This document shows, in pieces, positions 1 through 10,321 of a DNA stretch of 64,000 bases. The stretch's first letter is position 1; every line of letters begins with the position of its first letter. Origin of the DNA: Erysipelotrichaceae bacterium (GTDB lineage: Bacteria; Bacillota_I; Bacilli_A; Erysipelotrichales; Erysipelotrichaceae); NCBI GenBank assembly GCA_030694975.1, contig JAUYTU010000040.1:1-64000 (forward strand), in the 5' to 3' direction. Below the pieces are notes generated by a model. That model searched no databases, was not told where the DNA came from, and was given only the letters and a program-made list of their open reading frames with translations. Made by a program: the position numbers and the translations under genes.

Positions 1-86
1 TATCATTTTTCGCATATCCGATAAAGATTGCCTTTCAAACAAATAAAAAAACTGTCGACATCTACAATTGTATTTGTCAACAGTCT

Positions 87-117
87 GAGGGACATCCTCG
101 GATGTCCCTCTTTTTTT
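87..117 (+). terminator. Rho-independent terminator of a gene left of the window
   Basis: The arms GAGGGACATC and GATGTCCCTC form a stem around a very small loop and are followed by seven T residues at 111-117. It ends a rightward transcript that starts outside the window and insulates the beta-glucan operon promoter just downstream. No gene is visible in bases 1-86. Confidence 0.85.
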
Positions 118-124
118 ATTTTAC

Positions 125-165
125 GAAAACGTTTTCTTGCACTAATGAAAGCGCTTTGATAAAAT
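125..165 (+). promoter_or_regulatory. Promoter of beta-glucan operon with LacI-type operator and cre-like site
   Basis: A -35 TTGCAC (137-142) and -10 TAAAAT (160-165) are 17 bp apart. The perfect palindrome GAAAACGTTTTC (125-136) abuts the -35. TGAAAGCGCTTTGA (146-159) fills the spacer and differs from the CcpA cre consensus by one end base. The likely reading is catabolite repression through cre, plus a substrate-specific LacI-family regulator at the palindrome, which recurs at 16495-16506. The boxes are seen; the binding proteins are inferred. Confidence 0.75.
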
Positions 166-212
166 AGAAGAAGAGATAATAGAAATCCGATTGAAGAAGA
201 TGGAGGGGTTGC

Positions 213-3119
213 ATGAAACGTACCATGAAGATGTTGATTGTAATATTTATGACTGTTTTGATGCTCATTGGCTGTGCGACAGCGAATCAAAACAGTGAAC
301 CAAGTGAACAGCAAACTCTGACTGCTTATCAGTTGTTAGCGACAACGCTAAACCAAAGCCGTACGACTCACTTGGATTTTTGGCGTGAGAATTCAGTTGG
401 ACCATTGAAGAGTGATGTGGATGTCCCTCTGGCTGCTCCGACAACACTTAATGCGATGGAATCGATAACGTTTGAATTCACCATGGATCAAACAGCACAA
501 GCTCATTTACAGGCATTGATTCGAATCACAGAGCGCACGTTGATCAATCCGATCCTTCGGGTCAGCATTAATGGTTCCATTCCTTATCGTGAATCCGCAA
601 CTGTAGACGTTGCGATTCGCTGGCGAGATGAGTCCAAAAATTTCTCCTTGGACAGTTACGGAGATGAATCATTGCCAAATCAGATTGCGGATAATTCATT
701 TCGGAAAGTTGATTTTTATAACAACACTTACTCAACAAGTCGTCCGCTGACATACTTATTTAATCAAGGGATCAATACGGTAACCATTACCAATGTTTCC
801 TCTGATCCTATTGATATTGCATCGTTAAAAGCAGTTGTACCATGGGATTTACCAACCTATGTCGCACCAAGTACAGACAAGATTAAAATTATTAACTTTG
901 AACAGAAAATCAATGCTATTGATTATACATCTAAGAATTCATCATTTATCCGATTGAGTTCACATCCGTCGGTATCGGTATCTCCATATGATCCTGTTGA
1001 CAAGAAATTAAATGTAATCGATGGAGTTTCCTGGAGTAAATCCGGCCAATCCGTAGATTATCCTTTTTCAGTGCCTCAAAGCGGTTATTATAATATCTCA
1101 TTTCATTACAGTAACAGTAAACCAGATTTCTCCGTTTTTCGATCCATCGCTATCGATGGACAAGTCCCGTTTGAAGAAGTGGAATCCTATGCATTCACTC
1201 CGACTAAAACGGGCAAATGGGAGATTGAAACACTTAAAGATTCAAACGGGGATCCGTTCTGGTTTTATCTTGAAGTAGGAAATCATGTTCTGACATTAAG
1301 AGGTGAAACAGCTCCCATCCAACGCTCTCTGGATACATTGCAATTAATGATCGATCACATCAATCAGTTTGCACTCGATATCCGAAAAATCACGGGTAAA
1401 GAAGTTGACCGTAACCGGACATGGAAGTTAACCAATTTCCTACCGGAAACAGCAGATATTTTGGAAGCCTATGAAATCTCTTTGGAGTCCGTGCTAGCAC
1501 AGACCTCTGAATTTGCTCCTAACGGAAAAGAATCAACAACGTTATCCTACCTTCAAAAAGCACTCTATAAAATTCGAAAAATGCGTGAGAAACCAGATGA
1601 ACTGCCTTTATATTTAGATGACCTGTATAGTCAAACAGGTTCTGTAACCGAAATGATCGGTATAAGTCTGACAGAACTATCCAATCAGTCACTATCCATT
1701 AATGAGATTGCAGTATCTGATAATAAGACGAGTATGATTGCTGAGGCAAGCTGGGTATCGAAGGCAAGTTCAGGGGTCCAATCCTTTATTGCATCTTTTA
1801 CATCGAAAAAATATGTCGCTAAAAAAGATCCTGAAATGCTGAATATTTGGGTCAATCGCTCGATAACCTATGTAGATACAATGCAAAAACTGGTTGACTC
1901 GGATTTCACCGTCAGAACCGGAATTAAAGTCAAAATATCAGTCATGCCGGATGTCAATCGATTGATTTTGGCCAATGCTGCCAATCAATCACCGGATGTT
2001 GCACTTGGACTACCTTCTTACATGCCTTTTGATTTCGCAATCCGAGGTGCAGCGTATCCACTAAGCGACTTCGAAGATTACTGGAAAGTCGCAGGAACTA
2101 TGGCTCCAGGAGCCTTTGTCCCTTATTTATATGAGGGGAAATCTTACGCACTTCCAGAAACACTGGATTTCCATACATTGATTTATCGCACAGATATATT
2201 CAATGGTCTAAATCTTGATGTACCGGATACATGGCAGGATGTTTTAGACTTATTGCCTGAATTACAACGTTATGGTATGAACTTCTACTATTTGACTGCC
2301 GGAGGCGGAAGTTTGAAATGGTTTTATCAAACCAGCCCATTCATCTATCAATACGGTGGTTCACTCTATGACAGCAGTGGCTATCGCTCGGGCATAGACT
2401 CCGTTGAGTCAGTTGCGGGCATCCGTTTCCTAACAGAATTGTTTACAACCTATTCAATACCGGAGCAAGTTCCATCGTTCTATAACTCATTTAGATACGG
2501 CACACTGCCGGTAGGTATTGCGGATTTCGGCACTTATTTGCAAATTAAAAACGCTGCTCCTGAATTGGCGGGTCAATGGGCATTGGCCCCTTATCCAGGC
2601 ACCATAAACAGTGAAGGTGAAGTCGTTCGCTGGGATATTGTTAATGGAACATCAGGAATGATTTTTGCCAATACTGAAAAACCGAAGCAAAGTTGGGACT
2701 TTATGAAGTGGTGGATGGAAACAGAAACCCAAACATCCTTTGCGTACAATCTTCAATCGACGTACGGACCTGAATATGTCTGGTTAAGCGCCAACTTGGA
2801 TGCGGTGGCTAATTCACCCATTGAATATGAAGACAAACTGGTTATACTTGAGCAATCCAAATGGCTAAACGATGTCCCTCGTACCCCAGGGCAATACATG
2901 CTTGAACGCGGTATGTCTGACATTTGGAATACGACGGTCTTTGATGGAACTCCCGTTCGAATTGCTATTGACCGACAAAAGCAAACGATTGACCGTGAAA
3001 TCCGACGTAAGATGATAGAGTTTGGCTTCCTGGATCGCAATGGCGACGTTATCCGGCCTTATATGGTTTTTGATATCGATTGGATCAAAGAGCAAATCGA
3101 AAACGCGAAGGAGGATTGA
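213..3119 (+). CDS. Large sugar ABC transporter solute-binding lipoprotein (968 aa)
   Basis: A membrane-anchored binding protein expected to capture glucan oligosaccharides for the permeases that follow. The first 21 residues are a lipoprotein signal ending in lipobox LIGC (Cys21). Residues about 40-530 are an unusual extension, beta-rich and resembling carbohydrate-binding domains. The family-1 extracellular solute-binding domain follows from about residue 535 to the end. Ordinary family members have 420-550 residues, so this one is nearly double. The start ATG follows GATGGAGGGG. It is the first gene of a nine-gene operon. The exact ligand is inferred from neighbouring glucanases. Confidence 0.88.
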   Translation: MKRTMKMLIVIFMTVLMLIGCATANQNSEPSEQQTLTAYQLLATTLNQSRTTHLDFWRENSVGPLKSDVDVPLAAPTTLNAMESITFEFTMDQTAQAHLQALIRITERTLINPILRVSINGSIPYRESATVDVAIRWRDESKNFSLDSYGDESLPNQIADNSFRKVDFYNNTYSTSRPLTYLFNQGINTVTITNVSSDPIDIASLKAVVPWDLPTYVAPSTDKIKIINFEQKINAIDYTSKNSSFIRLSSHPSVSVSPYDPVDKKLNVIDGVSWSKSGQSVDYPFSVPQSGYYNISFHYSNSKPDFSVFRSIAIDGQVPFEEVESYAFTPTKTGKWEIETLKDSNGDPFWFYLEVGNHVLTLRGETAPIQRSLDTLQLMIDHINQFALDIRKITGKEVDRNRTWKLTNFLPETADILEAYEISLESVLAQTSEFAPNGKESTTLSYLQKALYKIRKMREKPDELPLYLDDLYSQTGSVTEMIGISLTELSNQSLSINEIAVSDNKTSMIAEASWVSKASSGVQSFIASFTSKKYVAKKDPEMLNIWVNRSITYVDTMQKLVDSDFTVRTGIKVKISVMPDVNRLILANAANQSPDVALGLPSYMPFDFAIRGAAYPLSDFEDYWKVAGTMAPGAFVPYLYEGKSYALPETLDFHTLIYRTDIFNGLNLDVPDTWQDVLDLLPELQRYGMNFYYLTAGGGSLKWFYQTSPFIYQYGGSLYDSSGYRSGIDSVESVAGIRFLTELFTTYSIPEQVPSFYNSFRYGTLPVGIADFGTYLQIKNAAPELAGQWALAPYPGTINSEGEVVRWDIVNGTSGMIFANTEKPKQSWDFMKWWMETETQTSFAYNLQSTYGPEYVWLSANLDAVANSPIEYEDKLVILEQSKWLNDVPRTPGQYMLERGMSDIWNTTVFDGTPVRIAIDRQKQTIDREIRRKMIEFGFLDRNGDVIRPYMVFDIDWIKEQIENAKED

Positions 3120-3121
3120 AT

Positions 3122-4057
3122 ATGGGAAAATTAAGTAAATTTAAAAATGACCTTCGTCGTAAGTATGAGAGTGGAACGCTGAGTGAATGGCTTGCTATCT
3201 TTTGGCTGCTATTACCCTATGCCTTAATGTTTTCATTGTTTGTGGCTATTCCGGTAGCCATTGCGATCGGTTTATCACTGACCTACTTCAACTCCATTCA
3301 ATTTCCAGAGTTTCAAGGGTTACTAAACTATATTACACTATTGACTCAGGATGAAATATTCTTAAAATACGTTCTTCCCAATACATTCAAATATGCTTTG
3401 ATTGTTGGACCCGGAGGTTACTTCCTTTCATTTCTTCTAGCTTGGATGTTAGCTCAGATTCAAGTAAAAGCACGCACTATTTTGGCTTTGGCGATCTATA
3501 CCCCATCGATGGTCGGTGGTGTATTCATTGCGGTTGTTTGGCGGACACTGTTTTCAGGAAATGAAGCGGGCTATATCAACGCATTGCTCATTCAGTGGGG
3601 TTGGATTACAAAACCACTGCAATTCTTACAAGACCCGGCATATCTAATGAATATTATGATTATCGTTGGGCTCTGGAGTGCGATGGGTATCGGCTTTCTG
3701 GCAATGCTTGCCGGCATTCTCAATACCAATGAGGAACTCTATGAAGCTGCCTATATTGATGGAATTAAGAATAAACTTCAGGAAGTCATCTATATTACGA
3801 TTCCATCGATGCACTCACAAATGTTGTTTGGAGCCGTTATGGCCATTGTGGGAGCATTCAATAGCGGATGGATCGGCGTAGCGTTATCGGGCTCTAATCC
3901 AACGCCTCAATATGCGGGGCAACTGATTATCAATCATATTGAAGATTATGGATTTCAACGTTATGAGATGGGCTATGCGGCAGCCATATCGGTTGCACTA
4001 CTATTGATGGTTTGGGGATTCTCCAGACTGGCATACCGCCTATTCTCAGATAGGTAA
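3122..4057 (+). CDS. Sugar ABC transporter permease A1 (MalF-like)
   Basis: Integral membrane subunit of a CUT1-type carbohydrate ABC importer, 311 aa with about six hydrophobic helices. The EAA loop that docks the ATPase is visible at about residue 208 (EAAYIDG, then a proline-rich continuation). The start chosen is the ATG at 3122, seven to nine bases after AAGGAGG (3107-3113). Longer in-frame starts run into the previous gene without a ribosome binding site. The gene begins two bases after the solute-binding protein stop and pairs with the next permease. No ATPase gene is in the locus, so a shared MsmX-type ATPase elsewhere is presumed. Confidence 0.9.
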   Translation: MGKLSKFKNDLRRKYESGTLSEWLAIFWLLLPYALMFSLFVAIPVAIAIGLSLTYFNSIQFPEFQGLLNYITLLTQDEIFLKYVLPNTFKYALIVGPGGYFLSFLLAWMLAQIQVKARTILALAIYTPSMVGGVFIAVVWRTLFSGNEAGYINALLIQWGWITKPLQFLQDPAYLMNIMIIVGLWSAMGIGFLAMLAGILNTNEELYEAAYIDGIKNKLQEVIYITIPSMHSQMLFGAVMAIVGAFNSGWIGVALSGSNPTPQYAGQLIINHIEDYGFQRYEMGYAAAISVALLLMVWGFSRLAYRLFSDR

Positions 4058-4068
4058 GGAGGGGCGAC

Positions 4069-4938
4069 ATGGCATTTCAAGGAACCAAAATCAATCCAAA
4101 GCGATTTGACAAGTCTCAACTTAAATTCTACGCCTTCTTAATTCCGATGGCCATTTTCATGGTTTTGCCGGTCATCTATATCATTAATCAGGCATTTAAA
4201 CCGCTCGATGAACTTTTTATGTTTCCACCGCGCTTTTTCGTTATAAAACCAACCTTTGAAAACTTTACCGATTTGTGGCGGACTTCATCAACCACCGGTG
4301 TACCGATGACTCGCTACCTCTTTAACTCAATCGTAGCCACTTCGGTGACTGTTTTTACTTCGATATTGGTAACCGCCGGAGCTGCCTACGTATTGTCAAA
4401 GAAGAAATTCAAAGCGAAAAACTGGTTGTTTAGTGTTAATCAGGTAGCGTTGATGTTTGTTCCGATCGCCGTTGCAATTCCGCGCTATTTGATCATTAAG
4501 CAAACCGGACTAACGGATAATTTTCTGGCTCACATTCTGCCAATGTTAGCATTGCCGGTCGGATTATTTTTGGTTAAGCAATTTATGGATCAGGTTCCGG
4601 ATGCAATCATTGAAGCCGCGCGTCTTGACGGGGCTAATGACTGGCAAATACTAATCAAGATTGTCATTCCTCTGGTTAAACCAGCGCTTGCGACCGTCGG
4701 TATTTTGACTTTCCAAGTTGCATGGAATGCCACAGAGGCATCCAGTCTGTATATTACGGATGAAACTTTGAAGAATTTTGCATTCTACTTAAGTTCACTA
4801 ACGAATGTCAGTAATTCGATTGCCGGTGTCGGTATGGCAGCAGCGGCAGGGTTAATCATGTTTTTACCGAACTTGCTTATTTTCATTATGTTACAATCGA
4901 AGGTCATGAACACCATGAGCCATTCGGGAATCAAGTAG
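4069..4938 (+). CDS. Sugar ABC transporter permease A2 (MalG-like)
   Basis: Second membrane subunit of the importer, 289 aa and about six transmembrane helices. The EAA motif EAARLDGAND begins at about residue 182 and is followed by the conserved IPLVKPALA segment. The ATG follows TAAGGAGGGG closely. It lies 11 bases behind permease A1 and is followed by the YIP1-domain gene. Together A1 and A2 form the first of two permease pairs in the operon. The family assignment is firm; the substrate is inferred from glucan-degrading neighbours. Confidence 0.9.
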   Translation: MAFQGTKINPKRFDKSQLKFYAFLIPMAIFMVLPVIYIINQAFKPLDELFMFPPRFFVIKPTFENFTDLWRTSSTTGVPMTRYLFNSIVATSVTVFTSILVTAGAAYVLSKKKFKAKNWLFSVNQVALMFVPIAVAIPRYLIIKQTGLTDNFLAHILPMLALPVGLFLVKQFMDQVPDAIIEAARLDGANDWQILIKIVIPLVKPALATVGILTFQVAWNATEASSLYITDETLKNFAFYLSSLTNVSNSIAGVGMAAAAGLIMFLPNLLIFIMLQSKVMNTMSHSGIK

Positions 4939-4948
4939 GAGGGTGACT

Positions 4949-6976
4949 ATGAAGAAAAACTTTAAACGTGCAATCCTGCTTTTAATCCTCACTTATCTTT
5001 TTTTGGTGCCGGTATCCGCATCATCCGCAACCTCTCGCACGCGCACACTTAATTCCAAGTATGAAATCGTGTGGACCCAAGATGCTTACCTGCCAAAACG
5101 AACAGTCACAAATCTTGGATTGAAGTCTCCTCAAGATTCTGTATTTGATGAGCGTGATCATCTGTACATTGCGGATAAAGACAATGCGCGAGTCATTGAA
5201 TACGACACCAATACGGACACCGTCGTTCAGATTATTACTCATCCGCTGATGAAAACTCCGACGGGAATCACTTTGGCAGTCAATGGCGATATTTATGTAG
5301 CCGATCCGCAAGCTGCGATGGTTTTACGCTTTTCGAGTGACGGTCAGTTAATTGAGTCTTTTGGTCGGCCAACGACCGCATCTTTTGGTGATACGACGTA
5401 CAAACCTATGAGAATCGCTGTAGATAACCGTCGTAACATGTATATTCTATCTGAAGGTGTTTATAACGGAATCATCCAGTTATCCAATGCCGGGGAATTT
5501 TTGGGTTACTTTACATCCAATAAAGTCCGACTAAGTTTTACTCAAATGTTACAAGACGCCTTTTATACAGAAGCTCAGAAAGCATTGCTTTTAGGAAGAG
5601 TACCTACGACATTTACAAATGTCTACCTAGACCACAAAGGGATTGTCTATACAACAACGATGGGAACCAACATGCATGGTCTTAAAAAGCACAATACTGC
5701 CGGCCAGGACATGTTTTCGAATCAATATACATGGGGGCCAAGTGATTTGATCGATCTTACAGTCGATCAAAAGGGGATTATCTACGGTGCTTCCAAAGCC
5801 GGTCTGATTTTTGTGTACACCAACGACGGTCAATATATCTTTAGCTTCGGATCTTCCTATGCTGAGTATGATATTGCCGGACTCTTTAGCAGTATCTCCT
5901 CAATTTCAGTGGATTCCAAAGGACAGTTATGGGTTCTGGACGGTGAAAAATCTTTTATCCAATCGTTTGAACCAACCGAATATTCATCGCAAATATATTC
6001 GGCTATCGACCTTTTCAATCAAGGAGAATATGAGAAGGCGACTGAACTTTGGCAAGATGTATTACGATTGAATCAAATGTCCGTGCTTGCCCACAATGGC
6101 ATCGGTATGAACTATATGTATACTGAGCAGTACGATGAAGCCATGTTTCATTTTGAGATTGCCGGGAATCGATTTTACTACTCTCAGGCTTTTTGGGAAG
6201 TCCGCAATGAATGGTTACAAAGAAATCTTGGGACTGTACTGTTTGGGCTCATTATTTTATCACTTCTATTAGCACTTACACGCAAATTCAGACGCACCCA
6301 TAACTGGTTAAAACCGGTCAAGGAATTTGTGCATCGCATTGTCTCCATAAAAATTATCCGTGATTTGTTATTTGTTTTTTCCTTTCTAAAACATCCAATC
6401 GATTCTTTCTATGACTTAAAGAAAGGTCGAAAGGGCTCGATGAAGGCTGCACTTCTGATTTATGTAATATTTTTTGCGATCTTTATCTGGTATTCGCTTG
6501 GCAAAGGATTTATTTATCAGTGGGTAGCCATCGAAGATGTCGATATGCAATCAATTGTCATTGGTTTCTTCTCTATCATCTTCTTGTCCATCCTTTGTAA
6601 TTATCTGGTTTCTTCGATTAACGATGGTGAAGGTTCCTTCGCTCAGTTGATAAAAATGGTTGCCTATAGTCTGGGTCCGGTCATGATTATTTATGTCATG
6701 GTCATCGGACTGAGTTATATTTTGACTTTTAATGAAATGTTTCTATTGGAGACATTGCAACAAGGTGCGATTTTGTGGACGGGAGTCAATTTGTACTTAG
6801 GTGTACAAGAGACTCACAACTATACAGTCCGCGAATCAGTCAAAAGTATTCTGCTTACGATTGTCTTTATCTTGATTATCGCTGTGATTCTGTTAATTGT
6901 CATCATCATGACCGAGCAAGTTTATATGTTCTTTGAGGCTATCATCAAGGAGGCTATCCGCAATGTCACAAATTAA
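4949..6976 (+). CDS. Membrane protein with NHL repeats, TPR and YIP1 domain
   Basis: A 675-aa protein with a signal sequence (residues 1-27) and NHL/beta-propeller repeats at about 50-335, which show recurring DxxxxLYIADxxNxRV-like strings. Two TPR-like helical repeats follow at about 350-410, then a helix at about 426-448 and a multi-span YIP1 domain at about 480-673. The propeller and TPR part should face outward and the YIP1 part sit in the membrane. Function is unknown. Genes of this kind occur beside DUF5696 genes and ABC sugar permeases in Firmicutes (from memory), so a scaffold or assembly role in glucan uptake is inferred. ATG 4949, after TAGGAGGG, is preferred over GTG 4943. Confidence 0.75.
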   Translation: MKKNFKRAILLLILTYLFLVPVSASSATSRTRTLNSKYEIVWTQDAYLPKRTVTNLGLKSPQDSVFDERDHLYIADKDNARVIEYDTNTDTVVQIITHPLMKTPTGITLAVNGDIYVADPQAAMVLRFSSDGQLIESFGRPTTASFGDTTYKPMRIAVDNRRNMYILSEGVYNGIIQLSNAGEFLGYFTSNKVRLSFTQMLQDAFYTEAQKALLLGRVPTTFTNVYLDHKGIVYTTTMGTNMHGLKKHNTAGQDMFSNQYTWGPSDLIDLTVDQKGIIYGASKAGLIFVYTNDGQYIFSFGSSYAEYDIAGLFSSISSISVDSKGQLWVLDGEKSFIQSFEPTEYSSQIYSAIDLFNQGEYEKATELWQDVLRLNQMSVLAHNGIGMNYMYTEQYDEAMFHFEIAGNRFYYSQAFWEVRNEWLQRNLGTVLFGLIILSLLLALTRKFRRTHNWLKPVKEFVHRIVSIKIIRDLLFVFSFLKHPIDSFYDLKKGRKGSMKAALLIYVIFFAIFIWYSLGKGFIYQWVAIEDVDMQSIVIGFFSIIFLSILCNYLVSSINDGEGSFAQLIKMVAYSLGPVMIIYVMVIGLSYILTFNEMFLLETLQQGAILWTGVNLYLGVQETHNYTVRESVKSILLTIVFILIIAVILLIVIIMTEQVYMFFEAIIKEAIRNVTN

Positions 6977-9329
6977 AAAATTGTCTATGATCATACTGAC
7001 ACTAACCGTCGCATTTACGATCATAGCTGCATCGCAATACATTCCTACTTCGCATGATACCGGTTTACCACCTGAAACGATCACGTACGACGACCTTGAA
7101 CCTTCAGCGTTTGAACTTTTATATGAAACTGAAAATCTAAGTTATTACTACCGCGAAGATAGAGATATCTTGGCTATCAAAGACAAGCGCAATGGATATT
7201 TATGGAAAACGGGATTGGACATCGAATTTAATAAGAATCTTGAAGCGGCTTGTAAATTAGTTCCTGATGATCAAAAAGTAGATTGTTTACCCATTGAAGA
7301 TCGTTTGAACACAACTTATACCGGAATCGCTAATTCAATTCTGACCATCGAATATTATGATATTTCATCTTCGATTCGTCGCATATCAAGCGCATCGGAT
7401 GCCGGAGTGACTTCAAAATTGGCAACTGTCAATGATGATCCATCTCACCGACGACTGGATGTTCGCTTTGGCACATTGAGAATTGACATCAAAGTTCATA
7501 TATATTTTGATGATGATGGCATTCGCTATGAAATTCGAGATGAAGAGATTGGTGGAGAAGGCGTTGATGTTTTGGCTGGAGTTATGTTAACACCTTTTTT
7601 AGGGGCATCTGGCGGAGCGAAGCTTTACTGGGATCCTGAACGGGAGAATTTCCGTCGATCTGTACCCAATCCGACACTTGACGGATATGTTTTAGTCCCG
7701 GATGGACCAGGTGCTTTAATTCGCTTTGTTGATCGCAACACGAGTTTGACATCCTATAATGGGAATATTTACGGCGAAGATTTAACGGAAAGTGACTACT
7801 ATTATGGCTGGGAAACATCCTATTTGCCACTAAAATCCCCGATGATGCCAGTATTTGGTATTGCACATGGAAATCGACAAGCTGCTTTTGTCGCTTATGC
7901 AACAACGGGTGGCGAGTATATGAATATCGTAGTTTCTCCTGAGGCGAACTTAACAAATTATACCTACGCGTATCCGCGCTTTGAATACAACAAATTATTC
8001 CATCAGGTGTACAATCGTCAAGGCGATGGTTATTTCACGCTGATGGAAAATCGCAATCAATTCGATATTTCGATGCGCTACGACTTTTTAGCCAATGATG
8101 GGTCTTCAGACGGTTACCCGGCCGATTATGTCGGTATGGCGCTAAAGTATCGAGACTACCTGAAAGAAAATGATGGATTACCAACAACCATCCGAAGTAA
8201 GGGAGATATTCCGATACGCCTGGACTTTGTCATGTCGGATATCAAGCAAAGCGTTTTTGGAATGGAAGATGTCATTGCTAGTACCGCAAATCAGGTGAAG
8301 AGCATTTTGAGTGATGTTAAAATATTAGGAATCGATAAGGTTTCCAGTGGATTAATGGGCTGGCAGAAGGGTGGTATCACCAACGGACATCCTGCGAAAA
8401 CAGCTTGGACAGGTGCGATTGGATCGCAAAGCGAGTTTAAAGAACTGAATGAAGCTGCTAAAGAACTAGGTTATGATATTTCCCTGGCACAAAACTATGT
8501 TACGATTCATCGTGATCAGGTGGGTTATTTAAACACAGCTGCTAAGCACATGAATGGTTGGTATTTGGAATATCGATTACGAGACAATATGCCTGTCTCC
8601 TTGTTTGGTTACGCAAAACCTTCAACCAGTGCGAAGTGGATGTTGGAGCAAAGCCGTCGCTTAGCCGGGGTAGGTTTCGATTCATTTACGGTAGAAGGCA
8701 TTACGAATGTTTTAATCAGTGAGTATACGAAGGAAAGTTCTGACGTTCATAAGACCATTGAACTTTACAAAGAGTCATTTGAACAACTGGAAGATGATTG
8801 GAAGATTTCATCCACGATGCCAAATGAATACTTATGGAAATATGTTGATCGCTTCCTGCAAGCACCGGTTTATTCCAGTCAGTTTTTAATTCAAACCGAC
8901 ACAGTGCCTTTTTTACAGTTAGTGATTAACAATAACATGGAAATGTATGCGCCATATTCTAACTTCTCGTTTTATACCAAACAGGATGTATTGCGCATGA
9001 TTGATTATAATTTGTCACCATCCTTTGTTCTGACACACCTTCCTTCCTATCAGCTGACACTGACAAACTCAGCCAGATATTACTCTACGGAGTACGTTCA
9101 GTATAAAGATCTTATTCAGCAGATTTATGCGGATGTTAATGAGGCATTGAAAGATGTAACGCATGCGCAATGGATTGATCGAGTCGTGCTTTACAATGGT
9201 GTAATCATGAATAAGTATGATAATGGGATGTTTGTCATCATAAACTACACGCAAGAGCCGATTGAAGTGTTTAACACTACGATTGAACCCGAATCAGCGA
9301 AGGCGTTGATGGCGGAGGTGAACCGATGA
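6963..9329 (+). CDS. DUF5696 domain-containing exported or anchored protein
   Basis: A 788-aa protein with an N-terminal hydrophobic segment (about residues 5-24) acting as signal or anchor. A beta-rich region covers about 60-380, and an alpha/beta region at about 410-700 resembles a glycosidase-type barrel. This matches the DUF5696 family as I remember it. No enzymatic activity can be assigned; a glycan-binding or glycoside-hydrolase-like role is only suggested by fold-like features and context. The start ATG overlaps the upstream gene by 14 bases and follows AAGGAGG, indicating translational coupling to the YIP1 gene. Confidence 0.72.
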   Translation: MSQIKKLSMIILTLTVAFTIIAASQYIPTSHDTGLPPETITYDDLEPSAFELLYETENLSYYYREDRDILAIKDKRNGYLWKTGLDIEFNKNLEAACKLVPDDQKVDCLPIEDRLNTTYTGIANSILTIEYYDISSSIRRISSASDAGVTSKLATVNDDPSHRRLDVRFGTLRIDIKVHIYFDDDGIRYEIRDEEIGGEGVDVLAGVMLTPFLGASGGAKLYWDPERENFRRSVPNPTLDGYVLVPDGPGALIRFVDRNTSLTSYNGNIYGEDLTESDYYYGWETSYLPLKSPMMPVFGIAHGNRQAAFVAYATTGGEYMNIVVSPEANLTNYTYAYPRFEYNKLFHQVYNRQGDGYFTLMENRNQFDISMRYDFLANDGSSDGYPADYVGMALKYRDYLKENDGLPTTIRSKGDIPIRLDFVMSDIKQSVFGMEDVIASTANQVKSILSDVKILGIDKVSSGLMGWQKGGITNGHPAKTAWTGAIGSQSEFKELNEAAKELGYDISLAQNYVTIHRDQVGYLNTAAKHMNGWYLEYRLRDNMPVSLFGYAKPSTSAKWMLEQSRRLAGVGFDSFTVEGITNVLISEYTKESSDVHKTIELYKESFEQLEDDWKISSTMPNEYLWKYVDRFLQAPVYSSQFLIQTDTVPFLQLVINNNMEMYAPYSNFSFYTKQDVLRMIDYNLSPSFVLTHLPSYQLTLTNSARYYSTEYVQYKDLIQQIYADVNEALKDVTHAQWIDRVVLYNGVIMNKYDNGMFVIINYTQEPIEVFNTTIEPESAKALMAEVNR

Positions 9330-10321
9330 AGCAGAAGAAAAACAGGCCAAGCCGCCAATACCAAAAACAACAGAACAGGGCAGGATACATGTTCTTTATG
9401 CCCTGGTTGATTGGATTTTTGGTGTTTACACTATTCCCCTTCATTTATACCGTTTACCTGAGTTTTCATAAGGTTAATTTGAATGTCTTGGGATGGTCAA
9501 CGATATTTAATGGAATTGATAACTACGTGACAGCTTTCTTGCGTAATCCAGACTTTACTCCTGCATTGATTCAGTTCTTCCTTACCGAATTAATCTATGT
9601 TCCGACAATTTTGATTATTTCATTTATTTTGGCAGTACTTATGAATGGAAAATTCAAGTTCCGAACCGTTTTTCGTATCATATATTTCTTGCCGGTCATC
9701 GTTATTTCCGGTTCAGTCATGAATCAGCTGATGAGTTCTGGTAATGTTCAAATCGGCAATGTTCGCAGAATCTTCATTTATCAGATCATTGAAAGTTACA
9801 GCCCTGAACTTGCCGATGTTATTACCTTTTTATTCAATAATTTTGCCTTGGTATTGTGGTTTACCGGCATTCCGATTGTATTGTTTCTTAGTGGATTACA
9901 AAAAATCAACACACAGCTTTATGAGGCGGCTCAAATCGATGGAGCGACCTCTTGGCAAATTTTATGGAAAATTACCATGCCCATCATCCGGCCAATCGTC
10001 TTGGTTGCGGCCGTATTTACAGTTGTATCATTGGGGATGTTCCCCATCAATCCGGTGTATGGAATGATCCAAATGGCAATCTTTGATACGGTTGGAGGAT
10101 TGGGTGTTGCTTCTTCCTATGCTTGGATTTACAGTATGACGATTTTGTTGCTAATAGCAATGCTTTATTTCGTATTAAAAGATCATTCGAAAGATGAGTA
10201 TGTCATTAATATACGACAGCAGCAGGCTGAACGTCAGTTAAAACAAGTTAAAAGAGATCAGCGCAGAAATAAATTGCATGGCTTACTGGCTAAAAAGGCA
10301 GGTGAAAAGCATGAAGATTAA
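9326..10321 (+). CDS. Sugar ABC transporter permease B1
   Basis: First subunit of a second CUT1-type permease pair, 331 aa. A basic N-terminus (about residues 1-22) precedes about six membrane helices, and the EAA loop EAAQIDGATSWQ begins at about residue 200. A long positively charged tail (about residues 290-331) is unusual. Its ATG overlaps the DUF5696 stop by four bases and follows GGAGGTGAACC. It is a paralogue of permease A1. No second solute-binding protein accompanies pair B, so it may share the 968-aa binding protein or work with the DUF5696 protein. Confidence 0.88.
   Translation: MKQKKNRPSRQYQKQQNRAGYMFFMPWLIGFLVFTLFPFIYTVYLSFHKVNLNVLGWSTIFNGIDNYVTAFLRNPDFTPALIQFFLTELIYVPTILIISFILAVLMNGKFKFRTVFRIIYFLPVIVISGSVMNQLMSSGNVQIGNVRRIFIYQIIESYSPELADVITFLFNNFALVLWFTGIPIVLFLSGLQKINTQLYEAAQIDGATSWQILWKITMPIIRPIVLVAAVFTVVSLGMFPINPVYGMIQMAIFDTVGGLGVASSYAWIYSMTILLLIAMLYFVLKDHSKDEYVINIRQQQAERQLKQVKRDQRRNKLHGLLAKKAGEKHED

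Noticed and set aside
3-314. Leftward ORF of 103 codons at the window start
   Set aside because: It runs through a terminator, a promoter and the start of the binding-protein gene, has no ribosome binding site and looks like no protein family.
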